The notes under the pieces are model-generated. The model was not told the DNA's origin. It did no database searches and was given only the letters and a program-made list of their open reading frames with translations. This document shows positions 25,579 through 34,800 of a stretch of DNA of 64,000 nt, in pieces (position 1 is the stretch's first letter; each line of letters begins with the position of its first letter). The DNA is from Promicromonospora sp042731755 (lineage in GTDB: Bacteria > Actinomycetota > Actinomycetes > Actinomycetales > Cellulomonadaceae), in the NCBI RefSeq assembly GCF_042731755.1, contig NZ_JBHWLR010000013.1, positions 112,602 to 176,601 of the forward strand, given 5' to 3'. The position numbers and the translations under genes are program-made.

Positions 25579-26528
25579 TGACCCTTTCCGTGACCGACCT
25601 GAGGGTCCACTACCGCACCCTGCGCGGCCCCGTGAAGGCCCTCGACGGCGTCAGCTTCGAGGTGGCCGACGGCGAGATCATGGGCATCGCCGGCGAGTCC
25701 GGCTGCGGCAAGACGACGCTCGGCAAGGCTCTGATCCGCCTCGACACCCGCATGGAGCACGTGGGCGGCACCGTCGCCCTCGACGGGGAGAAGCTCCCCA
25801 TCGCCGACGACGGCGCGATGCGCCGCCACCGCTACCGCGAGGTGTCCCTCATCCCGCAGTACGCGATGTCGGCGATGAACCCGACCCGCAAGATCGGCCG
25901 GATGATCCGTGACCTCCTCGCGGCGCACAACGTGCGCTACGCGGAGGTGCTGCCGGAGCTCGAGCGGCGTCTGGAGCTCGTCGGCCTCGACACCGACGTG
26001 CTGAAGCGGTACCCGATCGAGCTGTCCGGCGGCATGAAGCAGCGCGTGGTGCTCGTGCTGTCCACGCTGCTCAACCCGTCGCTGCTCATCGGCGACGAGG
26101 TGACGTCCGCGCTCGACGTGTCCTCGCAGAAGGCCGTCGCCCGGGCGCTCGTCGAGTTCCGCGACCACGGGTTCGTCCGGTCCATGATCGTGATCACGCA
26201 CGACATCTCCGTGCTGTTCCAGGTCGCCGACACGATCCTGGTGATGTACGCCGGGCACCTCGCCGAGAAGGCGCCGGCCCGGACGATCATCGACGAGCCC
26301 CTGCACCCGTACACGAAGATGCTCATCGGGGCGCTGCCCAAGGTGGGCGACCGGTACGAGGAGCAGCGGCTGGAGGGCATCGAGGGGCGGCCGCCGTCGC
26401 TCCTCGACCCGCCGACCGGCTGCCGGTTCCGCGACCGCTGCCCGCTGGCGCACGACCGGTGCGCCGAGGCCCCGCCCTTCCGCGAGGTCGCCGAGGGGCA
26501 CCAGGTCGCGTGCTGGGCGGTGAGCTGA
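25578..26528 (+). CDS. ABC importer ATPase (DppD/OppD type)
   Basis: 316 residues with Walker A GESGCGKT, Q-loop region SLIPQYAMSAMNP, signature LSGGMKQR, Walker B LLIGDEVTSALD and H-loop ITHDISV. The C-terminal CRFRDRCPLAHDRC is the Cys-rich segment of oligopeptide-type ATPases, which can hold an iron-sulfur cluster in relatives. Starts in TGATG overlap with the permease. Confidence 0.9.
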   Translation: MTLSVTDLRVHYRTLRGPVKALDGVSFEVADGEIMGIAGESGCGKTTLGKALIRLDTRMEHVGGTVALDGEKLPIADDGAMRRHRYREVSLIPQYAMSAMNPTRKIGRMIRDLLAAHNVRYAEVLPELERRLELVGLDTDVLKRYPIELSGGMKQRVVLVLSTLLNPSLLIGDEVTSALDVSSQKAVARALVEFRDHGFVRSMIVITHDISVLFQVADTILVMYAGHLAEKAPARTIIDEPLHPYTKMLIGALPKVGDRYEEQRLEGIEGRPPSLLDPPTGCRFRDRCPLAHDRCAEAPPFREVAEGHQVACWAVS

Positions 26529-27523
26529 TGCTGACGCTCGACGCGCTCGACAAGGTCTACAAGACCGGCACCTTCGGCACCTCCGACCTGCACGCCGTGC
26601 GGCACGTCAGCCTCGACGTGCAGCGGGGCGAGGTGGTCTCGCTCATCGGGGAGTCCGGCAGCGGCAAGTCGACCATCGGCAAGATGGTGCTCCACCTGCT
26701 CGACTCCACGGGCGGCAGCATCACGTTCGACGGCCGCGACGTCACCCGGCTCGGGTACCGGGGCCGTCGCGACTACTACCGCAAGGTCCAGGGCGTGTTC
26801 CAGGACCCGTTCAGCTCGTTCAACCCGATCTTCAAGGTGGACCGGACGTTCGAGACGCTGCGGCGCTCGTACTTCCCCCGGGTGTCCGGCGCTGCCTGGC
26901 GGGAGAAGCTGGAGGAGGCCCTGGGGGCTGTCACGCTCGAACCCGGCGACATCCTCGGCAAGTTCCCGCACCAGCTCTCCGGCGGGCAGCTCCAGCGGCT
27001 CCTCATCGCGCGGGCCCTGCTGCTCGACATCGAGCTGCTCGTGGCCGACGAGATCATCTCGATGCTCGACGCGTCGACCCGCATCGACGTGCTCAACCTG
27101 CTGGGCGAGCTCAAGTCGCGTGGCCTCGGGATCCTGTTCGTCACGCACGACCTCTCGCTCGGCAACTACGTCTCCGACCGGGTGGTCATCCTCTACAAGG
27201 GGCGCGTCGTGGAGCGCGGCGTCACCAGCGCCGTCTTCGACGACCCGCTGCACCCCTACACGCGCGACCTGCTGGCCTCGGTGCCGCACCTGGACCGCAC
27301 GTGGGAGGAGGTCGAGGCCGAGGAGTCGCAGCGCAGCGCGCGCCTGGCCGGGCGGTGCCTTTACCACGAGGCGCTCGCGGCCCAGGGGCGGTCGCTGGGC
27401 GACGAGGCCGAGGCGGGCTCGGCGAGCGGCACGGCCGACGACCTCGGGCTGGTCGAGCACGCGCCCGGCCACTTCGTGGGGTGCTTCCGCAAGGCGGCGG
27501 ACGAGGAGTGCCCGGCGGGATGA
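26528..27523 (+). CDS. ABC importer ATPase (DppF/OppF type)
   Basis: 331 residues with Walker A GESGSGKS, VFQDPFSSFNP, signature LSGGQLQR, Walker B LLVADEIISMLD and H-loop FVTHDLSL. The C-terminus has only two widely spaced cysteines (GRCLYHEA, GCFRKAADEEC is the closing region), so the Cys segment is less complete than in its partner. The start overlaps the preceding stop by one base, so both ATPases should be made in equal amounts. Confidence 0.9.
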   Translation: MLTLDALDKVYKTGTFGTSDLHAVRHVSLDVQRGEVVSLIGESGSGKSTIGKMVLHLLDSTGGSITFDGRDVTRLGYRGRRDYYRKVQGVFQDPFSSFNPIFKVDRTFETLRRSYFPRVSGAAWREKLEEALGAVTLEPGDILGKFPHQLSGGQLQRLLIARALLLDIELLVADEIISMLDASTRIDVLNLLGELKSRGLGILFVTHDLSLGNYVSDRVVILYKGRVVERGVTSAVFDDPLHPYTRDLLASVPHLDRTWEEVEAEESQRSARLAGRCLYHEALAAQGRSLGDEAEAGSASGTADDLGLVEHAPGHFVGCFRKAADEECPAG

Positions 27524-27536
27524 CCCGGACGCCTCG

Positions 27537-28403
27537 CTAGCCCCGGACCAGGACCGGTACACCCGGGTCGAGGCCGGCGAGGCGCTCGAAGTCCCCGCTC
27601 GCCAGCCGGATGCAGCCGTTGCTGACCGACTGGCCCTGACCCTCGCCCACGTGCAGCGCGGTGGCGGCGTAGTCGGTGCCGTAGAAGCCGTCGAGGGACT
27701 CGCTCTGCATCGACAGGAACACCGACATCCCGGTGTTCACCGCCTCCGTGACGGTGAAGACCTGGGTGAGGCCGCGCGGCGTCGGCGTCTCGGCCGCGCC
27801 GACGCCCGCCGGGAGCACGTCCCGGGAGCCGTCGTCGTGCGTGACGGTCACGGTGCGGTCCGACAGGTCGACCACCACCGAGCGCCGCTCCTTCTCCAGC
27901 ACGACGTCGCCCCCGCGCAGCCAGCCCGAGACGCCGTTGACCCGGTCCGGGTCGTCCGACGGGAGCGCTCCGCGCCCGTAAGGGACGAGCACCTTGACCC
28001 AGCCCGGCTCGCGCTCCAGCACGAGCCAGCGGGCGTCGGCGTCGTAGTAGTCGGCCTCCAGGGCGAGCACCGGCGCCTCCGTCACGTCGGGCGCCGCCCA
28101 GACCGGGATCCGGGCCTTCCTCGGCTCGGCGACCGAACCCGGCAGCCCCTTGAGCGTGTCCAGCTTGGTCACGGGCAGCTCGGCCGGGAGCAGCCCGTCG
28201 ATGTCCGGCCGGGGCAGGGCGGCGAGCGAGTAGCCGGCGGGCTTCGGCGTCGGCTCAGGCGTGGGGCTGGCGGACGGCGACGGGCTCGCCGACGGCGCGG
28301 CCTCGGCCGGGTCGATGCCGGCCCGCAGCCCGAACCAGGCCGCCGTGCCGACGAGCGCGGCCACCACGACCCCGGCCACCCAGATCCAGGCCCTCTGCGA
28401 CAT
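27537..28403 (-). CDS. L,D-transpeptidase (YkuD domain)
   Basis: 288 residues anchored by an N-terminal membrane segment (about 5-26), a Ser/Pro linker (35-56), and a C-terminal YkuD catalytic domain. The active-site pattern is complete: HVGEGQGQSVSNGCIRL with His251 and nucleophile Cys264. It would form 3-3 peptidoglycan cross-links or attach proteins to the wall, outside the membrane. A middle SH3-like region (about 95-170, VPYGRGAL, VSGWLRGGDVV) may bind peptidoglycan. Confidence 0.9.
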   Translation of the reverse strand: MSQRAWIWVAGVVVAALVGTAAWFGLRAGIDPAEAAPSASPSPSASPTPEPTPKPAGYSLAALPRPDIDGLLPAELPVTKLDTLKGLPGSVAEPRKARIPVWAAPDVTEAPVLALEADYYDADARWLVLEREPGWVKVLVPYGRGALPSDDPDRVNGVSGWLRGGDVVLEKERRSVVVDLSDRTVTVTHDDGSRDVLPAGVGAAETPTPRGLTQVFTVTEAVNTGMSVFLSMQSESLDGFYGTDYAATALHVGEGQGQSVSNGCIRLASGDFERLAGLDPGVPVLVRG

Positions 28404-28616
28404 GCGTTGTCTCCCCGTGCGTCCGTGCCACCCGCCTGGTCCAGGCGGCGTGCCCATCGTGCCCCGTGCGAGCCGCGCACGCAGCCGAGCCGTCGACGAT
28501 ACCGGGTTGTCACAGTTGTCCGATATCTTCGTGCCCGCCCGCATCGCCGTCCGAACTGTTGTTCGGCTCCGCCGCGGGATCCAGTCCGACAGGCACCTGA
28601 CGAAGGAGAGATCACC

Positions 28617-29951
28617 GTGGCCCCCGCCGACCGGGCGTTCCCCGTCACGACCGTTCCCACGCGCCGTTCCCGCAACCTGGTGCTCACGGGCGCGGTGTCC
28701 GTCGCCCTCATCTCGACCGGGTCCGCGTACCTGGCGATGGTCCAGTTCGGCATCGACGTGCTCGCCATGAGCCAGGGCACCGCCTACGCGACCGCCGGCG
28801 TCTTCGAGCTCTCGCTGGTGACCGTCGCCCTCCTGGCCCGCGAGGCCGCCCGCGACAACCGGCCCGGCGGCACCCTGCTCGCCCTGACCTGGGCACTCTC
28901 GTCCGCCTCCGGCGTCTTCGCCGCCTGGCACGAGGCCTACATCGGCCACCCCGTGGGCGCCGTCGTGTTCCGGTTCGTCGTGCCCCTGCTCGCCGCGCTC
29001 ATGTGGCACCTCGCCCTCATCGGCGACCGGCACCTGGCCACCGGCACGTCCTGGTCCGCGCTGCGGCAGTCCGCCCGCATGCACGCCCTGTTCCTCACCA
29101 CCGAGGACCTGTTCCGGGCACAGAGCCTGAACGACGGGTCGCGCACCGCCCGCCGTCGGCTCGCCCGCGCCGAGGCCGGCCGCCGTCGGGCCCGCTCCGT
29201 GGCGCTGCGCACCGTGCCGCCCACCGAGATGCGGGCGCAGGTCGCCGCCTGGTGCGAGGCGCTCGCGGCCGTGGGCGACGGGACCGCCGACGTCGCCCGC
29301 CTGCACCTGGCCGACCGGCAGCGGCTGACCGGCATTCTCGTCGACGAGCCGGTGGACGGCCGTGCCGGTGGCGCGAGTTCCGAGGTCGGGGTGCTCGACT
29401 ACGAGCGCTGGGCCGCGGACGCGGTGGCCGCCGAGTTCGCCGGGGAGCCCCGCGGCGACGTCGAGCCGGAGGCTGTTCCTGGTGCGGGCGCCTGGGACGG
29501 TGCTGGTGCTGGTGCCGGTGCCGGTGCTGGTGCTGGTGCTGGTGCTGGTGCCGGCGTCCAGGACGGTGCGGAGCGCCGGCCTGCCTACGCCAATCTGGCG
29601 GCACCGCGCGACGAGGTGCGGGAGCGCGCCCCGCAGCCGGACGGGATCTTCGACCAGGCGGCGACCGACGGCGACGACGCCGGCCGGGCCGCTGCGGAGG
29701 CGCCCGTGGAGCCCGCCGAGGCCGCGGCCCGCGCCACGGCCAACGTCCGGGACGGGATTCCCCGCCGTCGGGCGCCGCGTCGGAACACCCAGCTCGGCAC
29801 GCAGGACGCCGAGCGCATGATCGACCTGCGGACCAAGGGCCGCACGTACCGCGAGATCGCGGAGGAGGTCGGCGTCAGCCGGTCGACGGTGGGCAAGCGC
29901 ATGCGCGAGTTCACGGAGACGGGCTCGATCCCGATCGTGAAGGCCCGCTGA
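28617..29951 (+). CDS. Membrane protein fused to C-terminal helix-turn-helix (DUF2637-like)
   Basis: 444 residues. The first about 130 contain four predicted membrane segments in a layout like DUF2637/SpdA-type actinobacterial proteins (family call tentative). A long Arg/Ala-rich cytosolic middle follows, then a (Gly-Ala)9 stretch from a hexanucleotide repeat (29499-29552), and a C-terminal helix-turn-helix: RTKGRTYREIAEEVGVSRST. This suggests a membrane-tethered DNA-binding protein. GTG 28617 has GAAGGAGAG upstream. Divergent from the L,D-transpeptidase. Confidence 0.72.
   Translation: MAPADRAFPVTTVPTRRSRNLVLTGAVSVALISTGSAYLAMVQFGIDVLAMSQGTAYATAGVFELSLVTVALLAREAARDNRPGGTLLALTWALSSASGVFAAWHEAYIGHPVGAVVFRFVVPLLAALMWHLALIGDRHLATGTSWSALRQSARMHALFLTTEDLFRAQSLNDGSRTARRRLARAEAGRRRARSVALRTVPPTEMRAQVAAWCEALAAVGDGTADVARLHLADRQRLTGILVDEPVDGRAGGASSEVGVLDYERWAADAVAAEFAGEPRGDVEPEAVPGAGAWDGAGAGAGAGAGAGAGAGAGVQDGAERRPAYANLAAPRDEVRERAPQPDGIFDQAATDGDDAGRAAAEAPVEPAEAAARATANVRDGIPRRRAPRRNTQLGTQDAERMIDLRTKGRTYREIAEEVGVSRSTVGKRMREFTETGSIPIVKAR
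29499..29552 (+). repeat. In-frame (GGTGCY)9 hexanucleotide repeat
   Basis: Nine tandem units GGTGCT or GGTGCC coding for Gly-Ala dipeptides inside the membrane-HTH gene. Copy-number change would lengthen or shorten the linker without breaking the frame. Confidence 0.95.
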
Positions 29952-30038
29952 GCTCGCGGCGGCGCCGTCGGCCCGGCGTCGTCCGAGCAGCCGGCGTCGC
30001 CCGGGCTGCCGGTGTCGCCCTGGCTGCCCAGGTGATCA

Positions 30039-30102
30039 CCTTTGAGGCCCGGGTTTCTTGTCTTTGGAGCCGTCCAAAGACAAGAAACCCGGGCCTCAAA
30101 GG
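30039..30102. repeat. 30-bp perfect palindrome, shared family with 63864
   Basis: Arms 30039-30068 and 30073-30102 are perfect complements with a four-base loop. The core TTTGAGGCCCGGGTTTCTT (30041-30059) recurs at 63864-63882 in another palindrome. It lies between convergent genes and probably works as a two-way terminator, but there is no U-tract. Confidence 0.95.
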
Positions 30103-30124
30103 GGAGTGGGGACAGGCCGGTTCG

Positions 30125-31366
30125 CTAGTCCGTGGCCTGGGCGTGTGCCACGTTGCCCAGGGACCGCCAGACCAGCGCGAGGGTGATCCCGGCGCCGGCG
30201 CACGCGAACCACCACGGGGCGACGAGGCCCCAGTGCTCGGCGATGAGGCCGCCGATACCCTGCCCGAGGACGAGACCGCCGAACACGCAGATCATGTTGA
30301 TGGAGGCGACGCGGCCCTGGAACGCCTTGGGCACCGCGCGCTGCCGCACCGTGGTGGACAGCGTGCCCCAGACGAAGGCGTAGACGCCGAACTCGAACAT
30401 GATGACGATCGCGACCCAGCCCGTGGTGGTCAGTGCGAACGCCCCGTGGGTGAGCACCTCCAGCGTCAGGCAGACGCGGATGAGCGTCGCCAGGTTCACG
30501 TGCCGCTCCAGCCAGCCGTACGAGAGGACGCCGACGACGCCGCCCACCGCGCTCGCCGTGGTGAGCAGGCCGTAGCCGACCTCACTCATGTGCAGGTGGT
30601 CCAGCGAGTACTTCACGAGCACGCCCCACGGGGCGGCCCAGGTGATGTTGAAGACCAGGATGACGATGCACAGCGTGCGCACGGGCGGGTTGCCCCAGAC
30701 CCAGCGCAGGCCCTCGGCGATGTCCTTGCGGACGTGGGTGTCGGCGTCGCGCACGTTGACGAACGACACGCCGGGCAGGGCCGTGATGCGGGAGACGAGC
30801 ACGATCGCCAGGGCCGCGCAGACCACCTGGATCGCGAACGGCCAGACCATGCCCGCGGCGAAGAAGAACGCGCCCAGCGGCGGGCCGATGAGCTGGTTCG
30901 CGCCGAGGAACCCGGCCTGCATGCGCTGGTTGCCCGCGCCGAGGTCGGCGGGCGCCACGAGGGTGGGCAGGAGCGTCTGCTGGGTGGTGTCCGCGAAGAC
31001 CTCGGCGGTGCCGTAGAGGAACATCGCGGCGAGCACCATGCCGATGCTCACGGTGCCGGTCCCGATGAAGACGCACAGGACGGCGATGACCAGGGCTCGG
31101 AACGCGTTGGCGACGATGACGACCCGGCGCCGGTCCAGCCGGTCGGCCAGCGCCCCGGCCCAGAGGCCGAACAGGAGCCACGGCAGCCGCTGGAGCATCG
31201 CGGCGAGGGCGACGAGGAAGGCGGAGTCGGTCTGTGACGCGACCAGCAGGGGTCCGGCGGCGAGCGCGATGCCGTCGCCGATGTTGCTGGTCCACGACGC
31301 CGAGACGAGCCAGCGGAACGGCCGGCCCAGCCGGCGGGGGAAGACTGCCTCGACGAGTGCGCTCAC
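30125..31366 (-). CDS. MFS transporter (enterobactin-exporter-like, EntS type)
   Basis: 413 residues with 11-12 membrane segments. RWLVSASWTSNIGDGIALAA and GALADRLDRRRVV are typical of the MFS_3/EntS-like group; GNQRMQAGFLGANQLIGPP and GRVASINMICVFGGLVLGQ mark the two halves. Substrate unknown. Starts at GTG 31366; TAGACT (31377-31382 on the minus strand) nine bases upstream gives an almost leaderless mRNA. Confidence 0.85.
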   Translation of the reverse strand: MSALVEAVFPRRLGRPFRWLVSASWTSNIGDGIALAAGPLLVASQTDSAFLVALAAMLQRLPWLLFGLWAGALADRLDRRRVVIVANAFRALVIAVLCVFIGTGTVSIGMVLAAMFLYGTAEVFADTTQQTLLPTLVAPADLGAGNQRMQAGFLGANQLIGPPLGAFFFAAGMVWPFAIQVVCAALAIVLVSRITALPGVSFVNVRDADTHVRKDIAEGLRWVWGNPPVRTLCIVILVFNITWAAPWGVLVKYSLDHLHMSEVGYGLLTTASAVGGVVGVLSYGWLERHVNLATLIRVCLTLEVLTHGAFALTTTGWVAIVIMFEFGVYAFVWGTLSTTVRQRAVPKAFQGRVASINMICVFGGLVLGQGIGGLIAEHWGLVAPWWFACAGAGITLALVWRSLGNVAHAQATD

Positions 31367-31537
31367 AAACGTTCGAGTCTAGGAGGCGCCGTCCAGGCTT
31401 TTTTCCGGGTCCGACCGAAGGGCCCCGGAACGGCGATATGTCGCGGTTGAGAGGGCCCTGAGCGAGGCGAAAACTTGCACCTCGACAACGTTCTTGTGAC
31501 CTGTTTGCCGCAACCTGGACGATCGTCCGAGTCGGTG

Positions 31538-31566
31538 TTGACGTCCGCCTGGAACAGGTGCAGACT
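31538..31566 (+). promoter_or_regulatory. Promoter of the small RNA
   Basis: TTGACG (31538-31543) and CAGACT (31561-31566) are spaced by 17 bases and point to a start near 31573, right at the first hairpin of the small RNA. Confidence 0.55.
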
Positions 31567-31571
31567 CTCAC

Positions 31572-31677
31572 AAGACGGTGCGCATCGCCCGCCCCCTGCG
31601 CGGTGCGCACCGTCATTACCCCGGTGGACTTCGGTCCACCTGCTGAGCCCCTTCGGACCCCCTGCCGGAGGGGCTTT
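31572..31677 (+). ncRNA. Probable 6C small RNA
   Basis: Three consecutive hairpins in a gene-free gap of 470 bases. Hairpin 1: GACGGTGCGC (31574-31583) with GCGCACCGTC (31605-31614), loop containing GCCCCCTG. Hairpin 2: GGTGGA with TCCACC (31623-31640). Hairpin 3: stem 31646-31656 with 31665-31675, loop containing ACCCCCTG, followed by TTT, a rho-independent terminator. Two C-rich loops with a terminal terminator are the hallmark of the actinobacterial 6C RNA family (members regulate mRNAs by loop pairing). The rest of 31367-31838 holds the promoters and the repeat at 31728. Confidence 0.65.
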
Positions 31678-31727
31678 TGCATGCCCGGCGCCACCTCCGC
31701 ACCACCCCGCAGAACGGGTCGGACACA

Positions 31728-31760
31728 CAGGTCACCCGGGTGACTTCTGGGTCTGACACG
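31728..31760. repeat. Second copy of the 3909 intergenic motif
   Basis: CAGGTCACCCGGGTG (31728-31742) and GGGTCTGACACG (31749-31760) match 3918-3932 and 3939-3950 exactly with the same order and near-equal spacing, but the outer stem is not conserved here. Confidence 0.8.
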
Positions 31761-31838
31761 CCGCGGACGGCGGGGGCGCGGCGTGTCGCGCGGCGTGGCG
31801 TCCGGCCCTTGCGGACACCGCGCGGTTAGTTTGCTGGG

Positions 31839-34800
31839 GTGAACGCTGCACGCCGCCAGACCGCAGCCGCTCCCGAGATCTCGGTCGACCTGTCCGAGGA
31901 GCTCTCGGCCGCGCTGAAGGACGAGAACGTGGACCCAGCCGCTGAGCTGGCCGCGTCGGAGGCCCCGGGGTCCACGCCGGACGCCGTCCGGGACCCCATG
32001 GCCGAGTCGGTCGCGCAGTGGCGCGCCGGGCTCGTCCGGCTCGCCGGGGGATCCTCCCTGGCCGACGTCGGACTTCTCGGCGAGGCCGTGATCGACCTGT
32101 CGGCCGCCCATCCGTCGGGTGTCGCCCAGCTCTTCGCGGGCCGGCCCACCCGGCTGTCCAACCTCGTGCGCGAGGCCGGCGCGCTGCCGACCGCCCGCCG
32201 TCGGGCCCGGGCCGTCGCCGCGCGCTCCGCGGAGCACGCGCAGCGCTACGGGGTCTCGCCCACCTACCTCGCGATCGGCGTCGCGACCTGGACGGAGCGG
32301 CCCACCGCGGGCGGTGGCACGAACGCCGCCTCGGACGACATGGAGGCCCTGACCCGGGTGCTCGGCCCGTCGTCGGCGAGCTCGGCGGCCTCCGCCGCCG
32401 AGCCGGGCGGGGACTCGGCCGACAGCCCGGCCGACGCGCCGGCCCTGACCGGGTCCGTGCCGATCGTGACGCTGGCGATGCCCGCGGGCGGCGCCCCGGC
32501 GTCGGACGAGGACGACCAGGAGCCGCGCGTGGTGCGCGCGCCCGTGATCCTGCGGCCGGTCATGCTGACGCCGCGGAGCGACGGCGAGGGCGACTACGAC
32601 ATCACGCTCGACCCCACGGCCGAGATCAACCCCGTGGTGGCGCGTACGCTGCGCGCGCACGGCGCCCTGCTCGACCCGGTCGCGCTGGCCAAGGCGACGT
32701 TCACCCTCGCGGGCTTCAACCCGACCGACGTGCTGGACCGGGTCGCGAGCCTGGGCTCCGCGGTGCTGGGCGAGTTCCGGCTCGACCGGCGGGTGCTCGT
32801 GGGCACCTTCGTGCACCCCGGCCAGGTGCTCGTCGACGACCTCGACGAGCTCGCGCCCAGCCTGGGCGACCACGAGGTGGTCTCGGCGCTCGGCGGCGTG
32901 GACGCATCGGTGACCAAGCTCGGCAAGGTGGAGCTCCCCGAGCCGCGCGTGGGCGACGCCGACCCGGCGCACGAGCGCGGCGTCGGCGACCTGGACCCGC
33001 ACCAGCGGCACGTCGTCGACGCGCTCGCGACGGGCAGCCACCTGTTCGTGGACGCGCCCGTCGGGTCGGACGTCGCGGGCACCCTGTCCGCCGTCGTCGC
33101 CGAGGCGAACGCGAGCGGCCGGTCCGTGCTGTATGTGCCGGGGCACCGGCGGGCCGCCGACGCGCTGGCCGCCCGGCTGGACATGCTCGGCCTGGGCGGG
33201 CTGCTGCTGGACATCGCGCCCGTGCCGACCTGGCGCACCTCGACGTCGCGCCGTCTGCTGGAGGCGATGGCGCCCGCGCAGGAGCGCATCGACACGGACG
33301 AGGTCGCGCGCGTCCGGGACGCCCTGATCGGGTCGCGGGCGCAGCTCTCCGGCTACATCGGGGCGCTGCACCGGGTGCGCGAGCCGTGGCGGGTCTCGGC
33401 CTACGACGCCCTGCAGGCGCTGGCCCGGCTCACGTCCGAGCGGCCCGCGCCGGCCACGCGCGTGCGGCTCGGCTCGGAGTCGGTGCTGGCCCTGGGCGCG
33501 GAGCGGCGCACCGAGCTCGCGGCCGACCTCGAACGGGCGGCCGAGCTGGGGGCGTTCACGCTCAGGTCGACGTCGAGCCCCTGGTTCGGCGCGCACATCC
33601 TGACCGACGACGACGCGCGCTCCGCGCTCGCCCGCGTGACCCGCCTGGGCGAGCACACGCTGCCGGAGCTGCGCAAGCAGATCGAGTACGTCTCGAAGGT
33701 GACGGGCCTGGTCGAGGCCTCGACGGCCCGGCAGTGGGGCGAGCAGCTCGCGATGCTCGGCGGCATGCGGGGCACGCTCGACGTGTTCCAGCCGATGGTC
33801 TTCGAGCGTACGGCGGCCGACATGGTGCAGGCCACGGCGTCGCGCAAGCAGCGCGCCGACCAGGGCGCCGAGATGGGCTGGCTGGAGCGGCGCAGGCTGA
33901 AGCGGCGCGCCCGCGAGATGGTGCGACCAGGCGTGCGCGTGCCGGACATGCACGCCGCGCTCGTCGAGGTGCAGCGGCAGCGCGAGGTCTGGCAGGCGCA
34001 GTGCCCGCGCGGCGGCTGGCCCACCCTTCCCGAGGGGCTAGCGGGCGTCGAGGAGACCTACGAGGCGGTGCGCATCGACCTCGAGGCGCTCGAACCCGTG
34101 CTGCGGTCCTCGCAGGCGGGCGGCGAGCTGCTCGACCTCGACCTGTTCGCCCTGGTCCAGCGGCTCGCCTCGCTGTCCGAGACGCAGGACGCCCTGGCCC
34201 CGCTCCCCGAGCGGACGGCGGTGCTGCGGCGCCTGCGCGCGTCCGGCCTCGGCGAGCTGGTCGACGACCTCGGTGAGCGCCGGGTCGAGGCCGACCTGGT
34301 GGGCCCGGAGCTGGAGCTGACGTGGTGGTCGTCCGTGTTCGAGCAGATCCTGGCCGTGGAGCCGGACCTCGCCGGGCAGGACGGCGCCGGGCTGGACGCC
34401 CTCGCGGGGCGGTTCCGCGAGCTCGACCGGCGGCACGTCGACTCGCTGTCGGCGCCCGTGCGGGCGGCGGTGCGGGCGCACCTCGGCGCGGCGATGCGCG
34501 ACGAGCGGGAGGACGCCGAGGGCCTGTACGCGACGCTGGTCGGCGGCGGCCTGAGCTCCATGCGTGACCTGGTGACCGGGCACGGCTCGACCGTGCGGCG
34601 GCTGCGGCCCACCTGGGTGTCGACGCCGACGATGGTGCCGCACCTGCTTCCCCCCGAGCGCAGCGCCGACCTGGTGATCCTCGACGCGGTGCAGCACGTG
34701 CCGGTCGAGGTCGTCGTCCCCGCGCTGGCGCGTGGCCGGCAGATCGTCGTGGTCGGCGACCCGCGGTCGGCGTCGGGCACCGCGGTGCGCGACCTCGCGC

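Noticed and set aside
29499..29552. Possible CRISPR or ncRNA repeat
   Set aside because: It is an uninterrupted in-frame hexamer repeat with no spacers, inside a coding gene.
30582..33953. Very long minus-strand open frame opposite the helicase-like and MFS genes
   Set aside because: Its composition (Arg/Gly/His-rich, no family motif) and its position opposite two real genes mark it as a GC-driven shadow.
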